Of a stretch of 64,000 nt of DNA, positions 21,641 through 30,880 are shown piece after piece. Every line of letters starts with the position of its first letter. The first letter of the stretch is position 1. The stretch spans positions 39,899,415 through 39,963,414 of the forward strand of contig NC_090726.1 in assembly GCF_036898095.1 (NCBI RefSeq), in the 5' to 3' direction. The notes under the pieces were generated by a model. The model was not told the DNA's origin, made no database searches, and saw nothing but the letters and a program-made list of their open reading frames with translations. The stretch comes from Palaemon carinicauda (lineage: Eukaryota; Arthropoda; Malacostraca; Decapoda; Palaemonidae). The translations under genes were made by a program, and so were the position numbers.

Positions 21641-23680
21641 TTTACTTTCAGATGAGCAACAATAGCTATATACTAAACGGAGACAATTTTCAACATACAG
21701 TAATTACCGAAATAGATTACCGTACAGTATTTTGCGCTAAATTTTGAAATAGACTGAACTTCCCTGTGGGAGACGTCTTCTTGTGGTGGTAGTCTTGCTG
21801 TAACTGAAGTGGAGGGGGAAAAACTGATTACGTAGGACAACATCCGGGAACGTAACCATATATAATTGGTTAAAAGCACAGTAATGATACTGTACTCATA
21901 CAAAAGACAGAGAGCTGTCAAAGCGAATGCAAACAATGCATGCGCAGTAACCCACAATCAGTCTCTCAAAAGTAAACAATGGACTTAGAAAAGAAAATGG
22001 TGTTCACATTTTACTTGATCCAGACTCAAGTATGTTCCAGCACCCTTTAGTCGTACAGAAAAATACAAAAATAAATTCTTACATATTAATCCAATGATGA
22101 ATGTATTCATATCAACTGTACAATAGGTTTTTAATTACCAATCACTTTCTCATATGTAGCTTAAAGTTGAAAAAACAATATCTTGTTATACTGTATTACA
22201 TTTTTTGTAATTTTCCTTTCTCCCTTAGCATTAGGAGTTGTGTGCCATTCGGAATTCCTGACATATTCTACGAGTCGGAATACCCTATTTCATCAGGGAA
22301 ACAAACATAGGAATAAGACCTAGCATAATGTTCCGCACCTAACCTAACGTAGGACACCATGTTCATAACTTAATGTAAGCATCTTGCCGCATTTTTGGAA
22401 GTGTGAATCCAATATTATCCTCTATTCCAATTGTCTCAGTTGTGGTAGAGGAAGTGATGAGTTAGAGGGGCTATTTTCCATGGCTCAACTTTCCTTTACT
22501 AAAACAAATTATAAAGTTCCTTTTCACCAAGAAACAGTAGAGTATTTGAAATACAAAATTCTGGCGGCACCTTAAAACGTGAAGTTTTTCCACCACAATT
22601 CAGGCACTCACATAATCTATAACTAGATCAATTCATCATTAGATTTTTTTACGCCTAGAAAAAATTGAATTGACCTCATAACTGGAATTTTTGCAACTGG
22701 GGCACAGAAACTTCTTACCAAAACAAGGGTATGAAAAAACTATAAAAAAAGAAGATAAAAATCTGTGCCACAATGAAGGTAGGTGATTGGCACAAAAAAA
22801 GCTGTGCGATAATAAAGGAGCGGATGATATTAATGGAGGAACAATTCTAACATGAGAAAATAGGACATTAAAAATATCCTTTCAAGAAAAAACTGTTTGT
22901 TTCCAGCAAAATTTACATACTGTATAAGAAAGTGATCATGAAAGAAATATACAGTATATAAGCAAGTGATTCTGAATAAAATAATATCGTACACAGGTAT
23001 CCAGATGGTTAGTGTTAATATATACCCAATAAGGACATCAGAAAATCAAATATCACGGAAGGAACTTTTTAATTTGGTAAAAATTGATGCACTGTATAGG
23101 ATCAGAGGTTCCCAACAAGGCCTACACCAATGGCTACCAAATTCATAATAACCTATGGTGATGCCATGATGCTTTCGTTTCACGTCAAATACATGAACAG
23201 TATTTTCCTAACTGGTTTTGAAGTGTTATGTATCTTTGACCATTATTAATAATTCAAAACGCTTTTCTTTGCTTCATTAACACCCTTTAGAAAATAATTA
23301 TAGGGGGAAAATGGAAGATTTTGGGTGGGGAAATTACCAGAAAAGAGTATTACACTATGTGCTAATGGCAGATATGAGTAAATCATACCAAAACATAATG
23401 GAAAAATACATACCTCATGTGTACCATGGGAAGCCATGGTTATTGGATAGGGGAAACAGGAATATGTCATAGCCTAGCCACACTCGCCTAACCTAAACAA
23501 GGAGTTTGGGCCCGCCTCTTACAAGGAGGGGGCCTTTGCACACCTGAAACTCAATCTTCCCTAATTCAACCTGATGGTGTTTAACTTAACATACTGTATA
23601 TAGAACAATATGTAATTCTCCTTGCTCTATTCAGGTGATTAAACATGACAGTGTAAATAGTGTGTTATAATTATTATAAA
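21641..23680. other. Unassigned 2-kb region left of DIRS element A
   Basis: Scattered open frames of up to 94 codons (for example minus 21673-21957, minus 23246-23470) have no recognisable domain. I see no transposon homology or RNA gene. The region may be intronic or intergenic. Confidence 0.4.
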
Positions 23681-23719
23681 ATGTTATTTTTATTAGTAAA
23701 ATAAATTTTTGAATATACT

Positions 23720-23875
23720 TACCCGATAATCATGTAGCTGTCAACTCCGTTGCCCGACAGAATTCTATGGAGGGATACGCCAGCTATCACAATACTAGAA
23801 GGGGGTGTACTTACCAGCGCCACCTGTGGCCAGGTACTCAAGTACTTCTTGTTGACACCTCCTCAATTATTCCTC
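23720..23875. repeat. DIRS A terminal inverted repeat (3' side)
   Basis: 156 bp that is the exact reverse complement of 30246-30401. It includes 'gataatcatgtagctgtcaa' and 'gccacctgtggcc'. The shared identity extends a few bases outward ('actt') before the terminal extensions differ. Confidence 0.95.
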
Positions 23876-23919
23876 GATCCACTGGTTCTCTCTGGGGAGG
23901 AAGGGAGGGTCGATTAAAT

Positions 23920-24010
23920 CATGATTATCGGGTAAGTATATTCAAAAATTTATTTTACTAATAAAAATAACATTTTTCAATATTAAACTTACCCGATAAT
24001 CATGTAGCTG
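23920..24010. repeat. DIRS A internal complementary region (circle-junction template)
   Basis: Two segments lie back to back. 23920-23973 is the perfect 54-bp reverse complement of the element's 3' end (23681-23734), and 23974-24010 is the perfect 37-bp reverse complement of its 5' end (30381-30417). Together they spell the joined ends of the element. In the accepted DIRS model this region pairs with the two extremities of the cDNA so that a circle can be closed before recombinase-mediated integration. Confidence 0.92.
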
Positions 24011-24407
24011 ATTCACACCCAGGGGGGTGGGTGAAAACCAGTGTACAAGATTAAAGGATAGCTAAGTATCCCATATTTCATATAACAGTTATCTCAAATA
24101 ACAATGAAATAATAAGTACCTGGTAAGGAAGTCGAATTGAACCGTTACTCTGCCTCTTTTTTAAGTTCGTCTTCCTTACTGAGCGCAGCGTTCCTCTTGG
24201 AGGCTGAATCAACCCAAAGGTGCCAAAGTATATGGGGTTGCAACCCCTACTAAAGGACCTCTACAAAACCTCTAACCCAGGCGCTTCTCAAGAATGAATA
24301 GACCACCCGCCAAATCAAAAGGATGCGGAAGGCTTCTTAGCCTACCGTAACAACCATAAAAACAACAATAAAAGCATTCAAGAGAAAGGTTAAAAAAGGT
24401 TATGGGA

Positions 24408-27275
24408 TTAAGGGAATGTAGTGGCTGAGCCCTCACCTACTACTGCACTCGCTGCTACGAATGGTCCCAGGGTGTAGCAGTTCTCGTAAAGAGACTGGAC
24501 ATCTTTCAGATAAAATGATGCAAACACTGACTTGCTCCTCCAATAGGTTGCATCCATTATGCTCTGCAGAGAACGGTTTTTATTAAAGGCCATCGAAGTA
24601 GCTACGGCTCTTACTTCGTGCGTCCTTACCTTCAGCAATGCAAGGTCTTCCTCCTTAAAGTGAGAGTGGGCTTCTCTAATCAGAAGCCTTATATAATATG
24701 AAACCCCATTCTTGGACATGGGCCTCGAAGGTTTCTTGATGGCACACCATAAGGCTTCTGACTGTCCTCGAAGAGGTTTAGACCTCTTAAGATAAAATCT
24801 GAGAGCTCTGACAGGGCAAAGAACTCTCTCTAGTTCGTTACCTACCATGTTGGAGAGGCTAGGTATTTCAAACGATCTAGGCCAAGGACGTGAAGGAAGT
24901 TCGTTCTTTGCTAGGAATCCAAGCTGAAAAGAACATGTTGCAGATTCGGTCGTGAAACCAATGTTCTTGCTGAAGGCATGAACCTCACTGACTCTCTTAG
25001 CTGTTGCAAGGCAGACGAGAAAGAGAGTCTTGAGGGTAAGGTCCTTGAAGGAAGCTGACTGGAGAGGTTCGAACCTAGGAGACATAAGGAACCTTAAGAC
25101 TACGTCTAGGTTCCAGCCTGGAGTGGATAGACGACGCTCTTTAGACGTCTCAAAAGACTTAAGAATGTCTTGAAGGTCCTTGTTGGAAGAAAGGTCCAAA
25201 CCTCTGTGGCGGAGAACTGAAGCCAACATACTCCTATATCCTTTAATCGTAGGGGCTGAAAGGGATCTCTCATTCCTAAGATGTAGAAGGAAGTCAGCTA
25301 TTTGGGTCACAGAGGTATTGGTAGAGGATATTGAATTGGCTCTACACCAGCTTCGGAAGACCTCCCACTTAGACTGGTAGACTCTACGAGTGGAAACCCT
25401 TCTCGCTCTGGCAATCGCACTGGCTGCCTCCTTCGAAAAGCCTCTAGCTCTAGCGAATCTTTCGACAGTCTGAAGGCAGTCAGCCGAAGAGCGTGGAGGT
25501 TTGGGTGCAACCTGTCTACGTGAGGTTGACGTAGAAGGTCCACTCTTAGAGGTAGAGTCCTGGGGATGTCGACTAGCCATTGAAGTACCTCTGTGAACCA
25601 TTCTCTTGCAGGCCAAAGGGGAGCAACCAGCGTCAGCCGTGTCCCTTCGTGCGAGAGGAATTTCTGCAGAACTTTGTTTATTATCTTGAACGGTGGGAAT
25701 GCGTACAGGTCGAGATGGGACCAGTTCAGTAGAAAAGCATCCACATGAACTGCTGCAGGGTCTGGAACAGGGGAACAGTACAGCAGAAGTCTCTTGGTTA
25801 TGGAGGTGGCAAACAGATCTATGGTAGGTTGACCCCACAAGGTCCAAAGTCTGTTGCACACACTCTTGTGGAGGGTCCATTCCGTGGGAATGACCTGATT
25901 CCTTCTGCTTAGGCGATCTGCTGAGACGTTCATATCGCCCTGAATGAACCTCGTGACCAGAGTGAGGTTTAGACCTCTTGACCAAATGAGGAGGTCCCTT
26001 GCGATCTCGTATAGGCTCCTCGAATGGGTCCCTCCTTGCTTGGAGATGTAAGCCAAGGCTGTGGTATTGTCTGAGTTCACCTCCACCACTTTGCCTAGCA
26101 GGAGGGACTTGAAGTGCAACAGGGCTAAATGAACTGCTAGTAGCTCCTTGCAGTTGATGTGTAGTAATCCCTGTTCTTCGTTCCACATTCCCGAGCATTC
26201 CCGTCCGTTCAAGGTCGCACCCCAGCCCGAGTCCGATGCATCTGAGAAGAGATGAAGATTGGGGGTCTGAATAGCCAACGATAGACCCTCCCTGAGAAGG
26301 AGGTTGTGCTTCCACCACAGGAGAGTGGTCTTCATCTCTTGGGTGATTGGGATAGAGACTGCTTCGAGAGTCGAACCCTTGTCCCAATGAGCTGCAAGAT
26401 GGAATTGAAGAGGGCGGAGGTGGAGTCTCCCTAGCTCGACGAACAGGGCCAGTGATGAAAGGGTCCCTGTGAGACTCATCCACTGTCTCACCGAGCAACT
26501 GCTCCTCTTCAGCATGCTCATGATGCACTCTAGGGCTTGGCTTATCCTGGGGGCCGAAGGAAAAGCCCGAAAATCCTGACTCCGAATCTCCATTCCCAGG
26601 TACACAATGGATTGGGAGGGAATGAGTTGAGACTTTTCTATGTTGACTAATAGACCCAGTTCTCTGATTAAGTCTAAAGTCCAATTGAGATTCTCCAGAC
26701 AGCGACGACTCGTGGAGGCTCTCAACAGCCAGTCGTCCAAGTAGAGGGAGGCTCTGATGTCCGATAAGTGTAGGAATTTTGCTATATTCCTCATCAGATG
26801 AGTAAAGACCATAGGAGCTGTGCTTAGGCCAAAACACAGGGCTTGGAATTGGTAGACAACCTTTCCGAAAACGAATCTCAGGAAAGGTTGGGAGTCTGGA
26901 TGAATAGGAACGTGAAAGTAGGCATCTTTCAAGTCCAACGAGACCATCCAGTCCTCCTGCCTGACCGCTGCTAAGACCGACTTCGTCGTCTCCATCGTGA
27001 ACGTCTGCTTGGTGACATACGCGTTGAGCGCGCTGACGTCCAGCACCGGTCTCCAACCTCCTGTCTTCTTGGCCACAAGAAAGAGACGGTTGTAGAAGCC
27101 CGGGGATTGATGGTCCCGGACTATAACCACTGCCTTCTTCTGCACAAGTAGCGACACCTCCTGGTGCAATGCTAGCCTCTTGTCCTCTTCTTTGTAGTTG
27201 GGAGAGAGGTTGATGGGTGATGTGGTCAGAGGTGGTTTGAGGCAGAATGGAATCCTGTAACCGTTCCTCAGCCAA
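24408..27275 (-). CDS. Tyrosine recombinase of DIRS A (YR domain at the C-terminal part of a 955-codon frame)
   Basis: Integrates the circular cDNA. The recognisable recombinase covers about residues 595-955 (24408-25493): an N-terminal SAM-like helical part (Y-Q-S-K-W, then I-A-D-F-L-L-H-L, then T-I-K-G-Y-R-S-M-L) and a catalytic part with R761 (L-A-T-A-K-R-V-S-E), H886-x2-R889 (T-H-E-V-R), W912 and the probable nucleophile Y922. The first roughly 590 codons lie antiphase over the RT gene and look like an overlapping open frame without a domain; real translation may start much later. The frame is the same as Gag's, beginning 90 bp after the Gag stop. Confidence 0.88.
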   Translation of the reverse strand: MAEERLQDSILPQTTSDHITHQPLSQLQRRGQEASIAPGGVATCAEEGSGYSPGPSIPGLLQPSLSCGQEDRRLETGAGRQRAQRVCHQADVHDGDDEVGLSSGQAGGLDGLVGLERCLLSRSYSSRLPTFPEIRFRKGCLPIPSPVFWPKHSSYGLYSSDEEYSKIPTLIGHQSLPLLGRLAVESLHESSLSGESQLDFRLNQRTGSISQHRKVSTHSLPIHCVPGNGDSESGFSGFSFGPQDKPSPRVHHEHAEEEQLLGETVDESHRDPFITGPVRRARETPPPPSSIPSCSSLGQGFDSRSSLYPNHPRDEDHSPVVEAQPPSQGGSIVGYSDPQSSSLLRCIGLGLGCDLERTGMLGNVERRTGITTHQLQGATSSSFSPVALQVPPARQSGGGELRQYHSLGLHLQARRDPFEEPIRDRKGPPHLVKRSKPHSGHEVHSGRYERLSRSPKQKESGHSHGMDPPQECVQQTLDLVGSTYHRSVCHLHNQETSAVLFPCSRPCSSSCGCFSTELVPSRPVRIPTVQDNKQSSAEIPLARRDTADAGCSPLACKRMVHRGTSMASRHPQDSTSKSGPSTSTSRRQVAPKPPRSSADCLQTVERFARARGFSKEAASAIARARRVSTRRVYQSKWEVFRSWCRANSISSTNTSVTQIADFLLHLRNERSLSAPTIKGYRSMLASVLRHRGLDLSSNKDLQDILKSFETSKERRLSTPGWNLDVVLRFLMSPRFEPLQSASFKDLTLKTLFLVCLATAKRVSEVHAFSKNIGFTTESATCSFQLGFLAKNELPSRPWPRSFEIPSLSNMVGNELERVLCPVRALRFYLKRSKPLRGQSEALWCAIKKPSRPMSKNGVSYYIRLLIREAHSHFKEEDLALLKVRTHEVRAVATSMAFNKNRSLQSIMDATYWRSKSVFASFYLKDVQSLYENCYTLGPFVAASAVVGEGSATTFP

Positions 27276-27457
27276 CTGACAGACTGGGCGTCTGCACCTC
27301 TCTTCTCCCAGGCTCGCCAGAAGATCTTGAGCCTGGCTCCTACTGCTGTCTGGAGAAGCGGAGAGTCAGTGTTTACCTTTAGATGTCCTGGAGCCTTTCC
27401 TGGACTTGCTCCTGAAAGAGTCTGGACGGGAGCTTCCTCGGCTGGGGGCTCTACCAC
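25307..27457 (-). CDS. Reverse transcriptase / RNase H / methyltransferase-like protein of DIRS A (716 aa)
   Basis: Copies element RNA into cDNA. The RT domain spans about residues 100-300, with S-L-D-L-K-D-A-Y at 173-180 and the catalytic Y-L-D-D-W at 239-243. An RNase H domain follows at about 400-520, with acidic residues D406 (FSDASDSGWGA), E438, D463 (NSDNTTAL) and D514. The next block (about 545-625: D-L-F-A-T, then D-A-F, then F-P-P-F at 587-590, then L-V-A-P-L-W-P) fits the Dam-like methyltransferase domain that DIRS elements carry after RNase H; FPPF stands where the family motif is usually (D/N)PP(Y/W). The frame differs from Gag, so expression needs internal initiation or frameshifting in the 92-bp overlap. 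It is fully open. Confidence 0.9.
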   Translation of the reverse strand: MVEPPAEEAPVQTLSGASPGKAPGHLKVNTDSPLLQTAVGARLKIFWRAWEKRGADAQSVSWLRNGYRIPFCLKPPLTTSPINLSPNYKEEDKRLALHQEVSLLVQKKAVVIVRDHQSPGFYNRLFLVAKKTGGWRPVLDVSALNAYVTKQTFTMETTKSVLAAVRQEDWMVSLDLKDAYFHVPIHPDSQPFLRFVFGKVVYQFQALCFGLSTAPMVFTHLMRNIAKFLHLSDIRASLYLDDWLLRASTSRRCLENLNWTLDLIRELGLLVNIEKSQLIPSQSIVYLGMEIRSQDFRAFPSAPRISQALECIMSMLKRSSCSVRQWMSLTGTLSSLALFVELGRLHLRPLQFHLAAHWDKGSTLEAVSIPITQEMKTTLLWWKHNLLLREGLSLAIQTPNLHLFSDASDSGWGATLNGRECSGMWNEEQGLLHINCKELLAVHLALLHFKSLLLGKVVEVNSDNTTALAYISKQGGTHSRSLYEIARDLLIWSRGLNLTLVTRFIQGDMNVSADRLSRRNQVIPTEWTLHKSVCNRLWTLWGQPTIDLFATSITKRLLLYCSPVPDPAAVHVDAFLLNWSHLDLYAFPPFKIINKVLQKFLSHEGTRLTLVAPLWPAREWFTEVLQWLVDIPRTLPLRVDLLRQPHVDRLHPNLHALRLTAFRLSKDSLELEAFRRRQPVRLPEREGFPLVESTSLSGRSSEAGVEPIQYPLPIPL

Positions 27458-30035
27458 GAAAGGGCGGTATGAACCTCGTCGCAGGGGTATCAGCCACTGG
27501 TGAGCGATAAGTCTTGGGGACTGAGGTCGTAACCTTAGACTTACGAGCCGATGAGGCTACAAGATCGTGTGTGTCCTTTTGTATCAGGGCAGCAGACAAG
27601 TCCTTAACCAGCTCTTCAGGGAAGAGGAACTTCGAGAGCGGAGCAAAAAGGAGTTGTGACTTTTGGCAAGGTGTAATGCTGGAGGAAAGGAAGGTACACA
27701 GCTGTTCCCTTTTCTTCAAAACCCCTGATACAAACATCGACGCAAGCTCACCAGATCCATCCCTAATGGCCTTATCCATGCAGGACATTAATAGCATGGC
27801 AGAATCCTTGTCCGCAGGAGAGGTCTTCTTGCTGAGGGCCCCCAGGCACCAGTCAAGAAAGTTGAACATCTCAAATGCTCTAAACAGTCCTTTCAGTAAG
27901 TGATCAAGGTCTGAGAAGGTCCAGCAAACCTTAGAGCGCCTCATTGCAGTTCTCCGAGGCGAGTCCACCAGACTTGAGAAGTCAGCCTGGGCAGAGGCAG
28001 GTACTCCCAAGCCTGGTGCTTCTCCTGTGGCATACCAAACGCTCGCTTTCGAAGTGAGCTTGGTTGGCGGGAACATGAAAGAAGTCTTGCCTAGGTGTTG
28101 CTTAGACTGCAGCCACTCCCCTAAGATCCTTAATGCTCTCTTAGAGGACCTTGCTAGGACTAGCTTAGTATAGGAGGACTTAGCTTGTTGTATGCCCAGC
28201 GAAAACTCAGATGGCGGAGAGCGGGGAATAGCAGAGACAAAGTGGTCTGGGTAAACCTCCCTAAGCAGAACCAAGACCTTACGAAAGTCAATAGACTGTG
28301 GAGAAGGCTTGGATTCATCCAAGTCTGATGAGGGATCCAGGTGTGCCTCCTCATCATCAGACGCCTCATCACCAGAGTGTAGTGAAGGTATCGGACAAGA
28401 ATGCTGAACAGCAGAGTCAGAACGAGTAGGAACAATAGTAGTGGTTTCCTCTACAAGTAACTGTTGAGGGAGAACCTGAGGCTCAGACTGCAAAGGCTGA
28501 ATAGCAGACGAAGCAGAAGGAAGGCGCATGGGTGGAGGAGGCTGACTCCTAGCATGAGCGGTTGAACCCAAGGATTGCGCTTGCTGAGCGGTTGGTGGAA
28601 GCGGAGTAGCAAGTTCCTGTTCCTGTGGTGTGAGCGGAGCGTGATGAGGTTGAGGCTGCGCAGAACAAGGTAAATGTCTCGCAAGCTGAGGCTCCTGAGG
28701 CGCAAGGCCAAGGTGTAGTGGAGCTTGCCTTGTGGATGGTTGAGCTCGCTGCAGCGAGAGCTGAGGAGACTGACTCATGGACGGGAGAGGTTGTTGTACC
28801 TCAGCCAAGAGTTGCACCACTGGTGGAGCAGCAAAGGGAGGCGGAGGAAGAGAGGTATAATCCTCCTGATCCCATAGCAAAGGTTGCCTTAAAGAAGGCG
28901 GAGGCTGAACACCACTGGGAACAGCAAACTCAGACCGTGGCTCAACATCGTACGCCTGGCAGGTGGTACTGCGATCAGGCGGAGCAAGCGCAGGCGGAGC
29001 GAGCGCAGGCGGAGCGAGCGCAGGCGGAGGGAGTGTAGGCGGAGGCGGAGGAGCAACACTCTCAGCCCGACACTCACGCATCAAGTCCGAAAGCTGTGCT
29101 TGCATGGACTGTAGTAGAGTCCACTTAGGGTCGACAGTCGAGCTCTGTTGTGGCAGAACCTTACTCCTCTTGGGCGGAGTGCAGTCGACAGATGACTGCG
29201 GCGAGTCAGAGCTGAGCCAATGACTGCAACCTGGCTGAGCACTCGCGGACTGGACTCTGCGTTTAAGTGGTCTCGAGACCTGAGACCAACGTTTCTTCCC
29301 TGACAGATGATCAGCGGACGAGAAAAAGACGGGCTCAATCGTCTGCGGGTGGGAGTGACGGTCTTTGGAAGACACGCCCGCAACCACCGAGGAAACTTCT
29401 GTGCGCCTAACAAGGCCTGCCGAACCCTTATGCCCTTCGACATTGCTTCTCCCCTGGGCATGGGAGCTTGCAAGAGGTCCCGGACTGGGAGGACGACTGG
29501 CTCGCACAGAAGAATCCTCACGCACCACACTGGCACTGACACTAGCACTTGGCACTGCACTGACACTAGCACTCGTCACAGCACTGGCACTAACTCCACC
29601 CACTGCACTCTTGACCTTAAGTTCCTTAACTTCGGCCATCAGAGACTTATGGTCACTTACCACTGACTCTACTTTATCGCCTAAGGCCTGAATAGCACGC
29701 AAAACAACAGACATATCAGGCGGAGGGCAAACAGTAGGTTCGGGGGTAGCCACTACAGGGGTAGGAAAAGGTAGGGGATCATGAGGTGAGGAAAACATTG
29801 AAGAGTGAGAAGAACTCCTCCTAACTCTACCTCTCTCTAACTTAGATGAATATTTTAAAAGACGGACAAATTCCAGTTCCGAAAGTCCGGCGCATTCCTC
29901 ACATCGATTTTCTAACTGACAGGGCCTGTCCCTACAGTCAGAACAAGCGGTGTGAGGATCTACCGAGGCCTTCGGAATACGCCTATTGCAAGACCTACAT
30001 CGTCTATGGGAGGGGGCTTGCGAAATGTCAGACAT
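27366..30035 (-). CDS. Gag-like protein of DIRS A (889 aa)
   Basis: First gene of the element, a putative nucleocapsid-like protein. The start is the methionine at 30035 (MSDISQ...), supported by the similar start in element B. Residues 11-50 form a cysteine cluster (C13, C16, C31, C34, C39, C45, C48) that could bind zinc. The middle (about 300-560) is Pro/Gln/Ser-rich and low in complexity. The C-terminal third (about 570-830) is the best conserved part against elements B and C, for example the S-S-K-R-A-L-R block and S-L-V-D-S-P-R-R. It overlaps the RT frame by 92 bp, and its own frame, after the stop, is the frame later used by the recombinase. Assigned by position and copy-to-copy conservation rather than a catalytic motif. 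Confidence 0.85.
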   Translation of the reverse strand: MSDISQAPSHRRCRSCNRRIPKASVDPHTACSDCRDRPCQLENRCEECAGLSELEFVRLLKYSSKLERGRVRRSSSHSSMFSSPHDPLPFPTPVVATPEPTVCPPPDMSVVLRAIQALGDKVESVVSDHKSLMAEVKELKVKSAVGGVSASAVTSASVSAVPSASVSASVVREDSSVRASRPPSPGPLASSHAQGRSNVEGHKGSAGLVRRTEVSSVVAGVSSKDRHSHPQTIEPVFFSSADHLSGKKRWSQVSRPLKRRVQSASAQPGCSHWLSSDSPQSSVDCTPPKRSKVLPQQSSTVDPKWTLLQSMQAQLSDLMRECRAESVAPPPPPTLPPPALAPPALAPPALAPPDRSTTCQAYDVEPRSEFAVPSGVQPPPSLRQPLLWDQEDYTSLPPPPFAAPPVVQLLAEVQQPLPSMSQSPQLSLQRAQPSTRQAPLHLGLAPQEPQLARHLPCSAQPQPHHAPLTPQEQELATPLPPTAQQAQSLGSTAHARSQPPPPMRLPSASSAIQPLQSEPQVLPQQLLVEETTTIVPTRSDSAVQHSCPIPSLHSGDEASDDEEAHLDPSSDLDESKPSPQSIDFRKVLVLLREVYPDHFVSAIPRSPPSEFSLGIQQAKSSYTKLVLARSSKRALRILGEWLQSKQHLGKTSFMFPPTKLTSKASVWYATGEAPGLGVPASAQADFSSLVDSPRRTAMRRSKVCWTFSDLDHLLKGLFRAFEMFNFLDWCLGALSKKTSPADKDSAMLLMSCMDKAIRDGSGELASMFVSGVLKKREQLCTFLSSSITPCQKSQLLFAPLSKFLFPEELVKDLSAALIQKDTHDLVASSARKSKVTTSVPKTYRSPVADTPATRFIPPFRGRAPSRGSSRPDSFRSKSRKGSRTSKGKH

Positions 30036-30245
30036 CTTGAATCCAAAGAGTTAGCCAAAGGGGTTTCCAAAATCAAGCAAAAGATCGTTAACCGTTAATC
30101 AGGACTATATAAAAGCTATCTAGCTAATATAAGAAGGTTTCCAGTAATGCGACAGCCGAAATCTGAGAGAATACTTCACCAATTAGCCGTGAACAAACTC
30201 GAAGATCATAAGCGTATCCCAGAACGTCTTGCCGGAAGCACGACA

Positions 30246-30401
30246 GAGGAATAATTGAGGAGGTGTCAACAAGAAGTACTTGAGTACCTGGCCACAGGTG
30301 GCGCTGGTAAGTACACCCCCTTCTAGTATTGTGATAGCTGGCGTATCCCTCCATAGAATTCTGTCGGGCAACGGAGTTGACAGCTACATGATTATCGGGT
30401 A
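30246..30401. repeat. DIRS A terminal inverted repeat (5' side)
   Basis: Exact reverse complement of 23720-23875 over 156 bp. It precedes the Gag reading frame by about 210 bp and probably holds the promoter; I see no confident TATA or initiator assignment. Confidence 0.95.
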
Positions 30402-30417
30402 AGTTTAATATTGAAAA

Positions 30418-30589
30418 TTATCTAATTGGATTAAATTTCTATCTGCTACTTCCTCTTCACACTAAAGCTATTCACTAAGGGAAGCGGATGTCATGATTGA
30501 TTGACTGATTTGGAGTTTTCTTACATCCTGACACCTAAGGTAATTGACGCCAATATCATTTGTTATAAATAAAGAACAAAAGGAATTTT
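30418..30589. other. Flank of DIRS A
   Basis: Short unique-looking flank without recognised features. Confidence 0.4.
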
Positions 30590-30880
30590 AACTTAAAACA
30601 ATAATAGCAAATTTGTCCTTAAAAGATAAATAGCTTTCAGAGGACCTGCTTCTGATATAAATTTAAAAATACTCCTATCATAGAAAGACATCATGTCCAA
30701 GAATCTTGGCAAGGATGAACCTGCTATCCTCACCTTGAGCCTCTAACAGATATCTATTTCCTAAGGTGCTAAAAGTGGGGCATTTGGTCAACAAGTGCCT
30801 CACTGTCATGGGTGTCAAACAGTTGTCGTAATATGGCTGGTGTTGCCCCGTTATCAGAAACTGTGTCAACCGAGTGCAAA
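30590..30880 (-). pseudogene. LINE C-terminal fragment
   Basis: The minus strand reads a partial peptide with Q-F-L-I-T-G, then a C-x4-T-V-R-H-L-L-x-x-C block, followed by R-Y-L, I-L-A-K-I-L-G and F-I-S-E-A-G. This order, with a Cys-His-Cys motif near the end, is typical of the C-terminus of RNase H-bearing LINE polymerases. The upstream RT is absent. It is a third LINE family in the window, judged by the absence of similarity to 14846-15140 and 58001-59485. Confidence 0.5.

Larger units (their letters stand above)
23681..30417 (-). mobile_element. DIRS-type tyrosine-recombinase retrotransposon A, intact (6737 bp)
   Basis: On the minus strand the element begins at 30417 and ends at 23681. 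It encodes, in order, a Cys-rich Gag-like protein, an RT/RNase H/methyltransferase-like protein, and a tyrosine recombinase, all without a disabling mutation. It has inverted terminal repeats rather than LTRs and an internal complementary region before the 3' terminal repeat, which is the DIRS architecture. The two terminal repeats are identical over 156 bp, which points to a recent insertion. No target duplication is seen, as expected for integration by a tyrosine recombinase. Element B is a diverged relative. Confidence 0.92.

Noticed and set aside
25180..29666. Plus-strand open frames inside DIRS A (for example 27514-27903, 28718-29038, 29307-29666)
   Set aside because: They are complementary-strand shadows of the Gag and recombinase genes; no independent motif.
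23681..30417. Possibility that A is an LTR retrotransposon or an integrated virus
   Set aside because: Terminal repeats are inverted, not direct, there is a tyrosine recombinase instead of a DDE integrase, no aspartic protease or envelope motif, and no target duplication.
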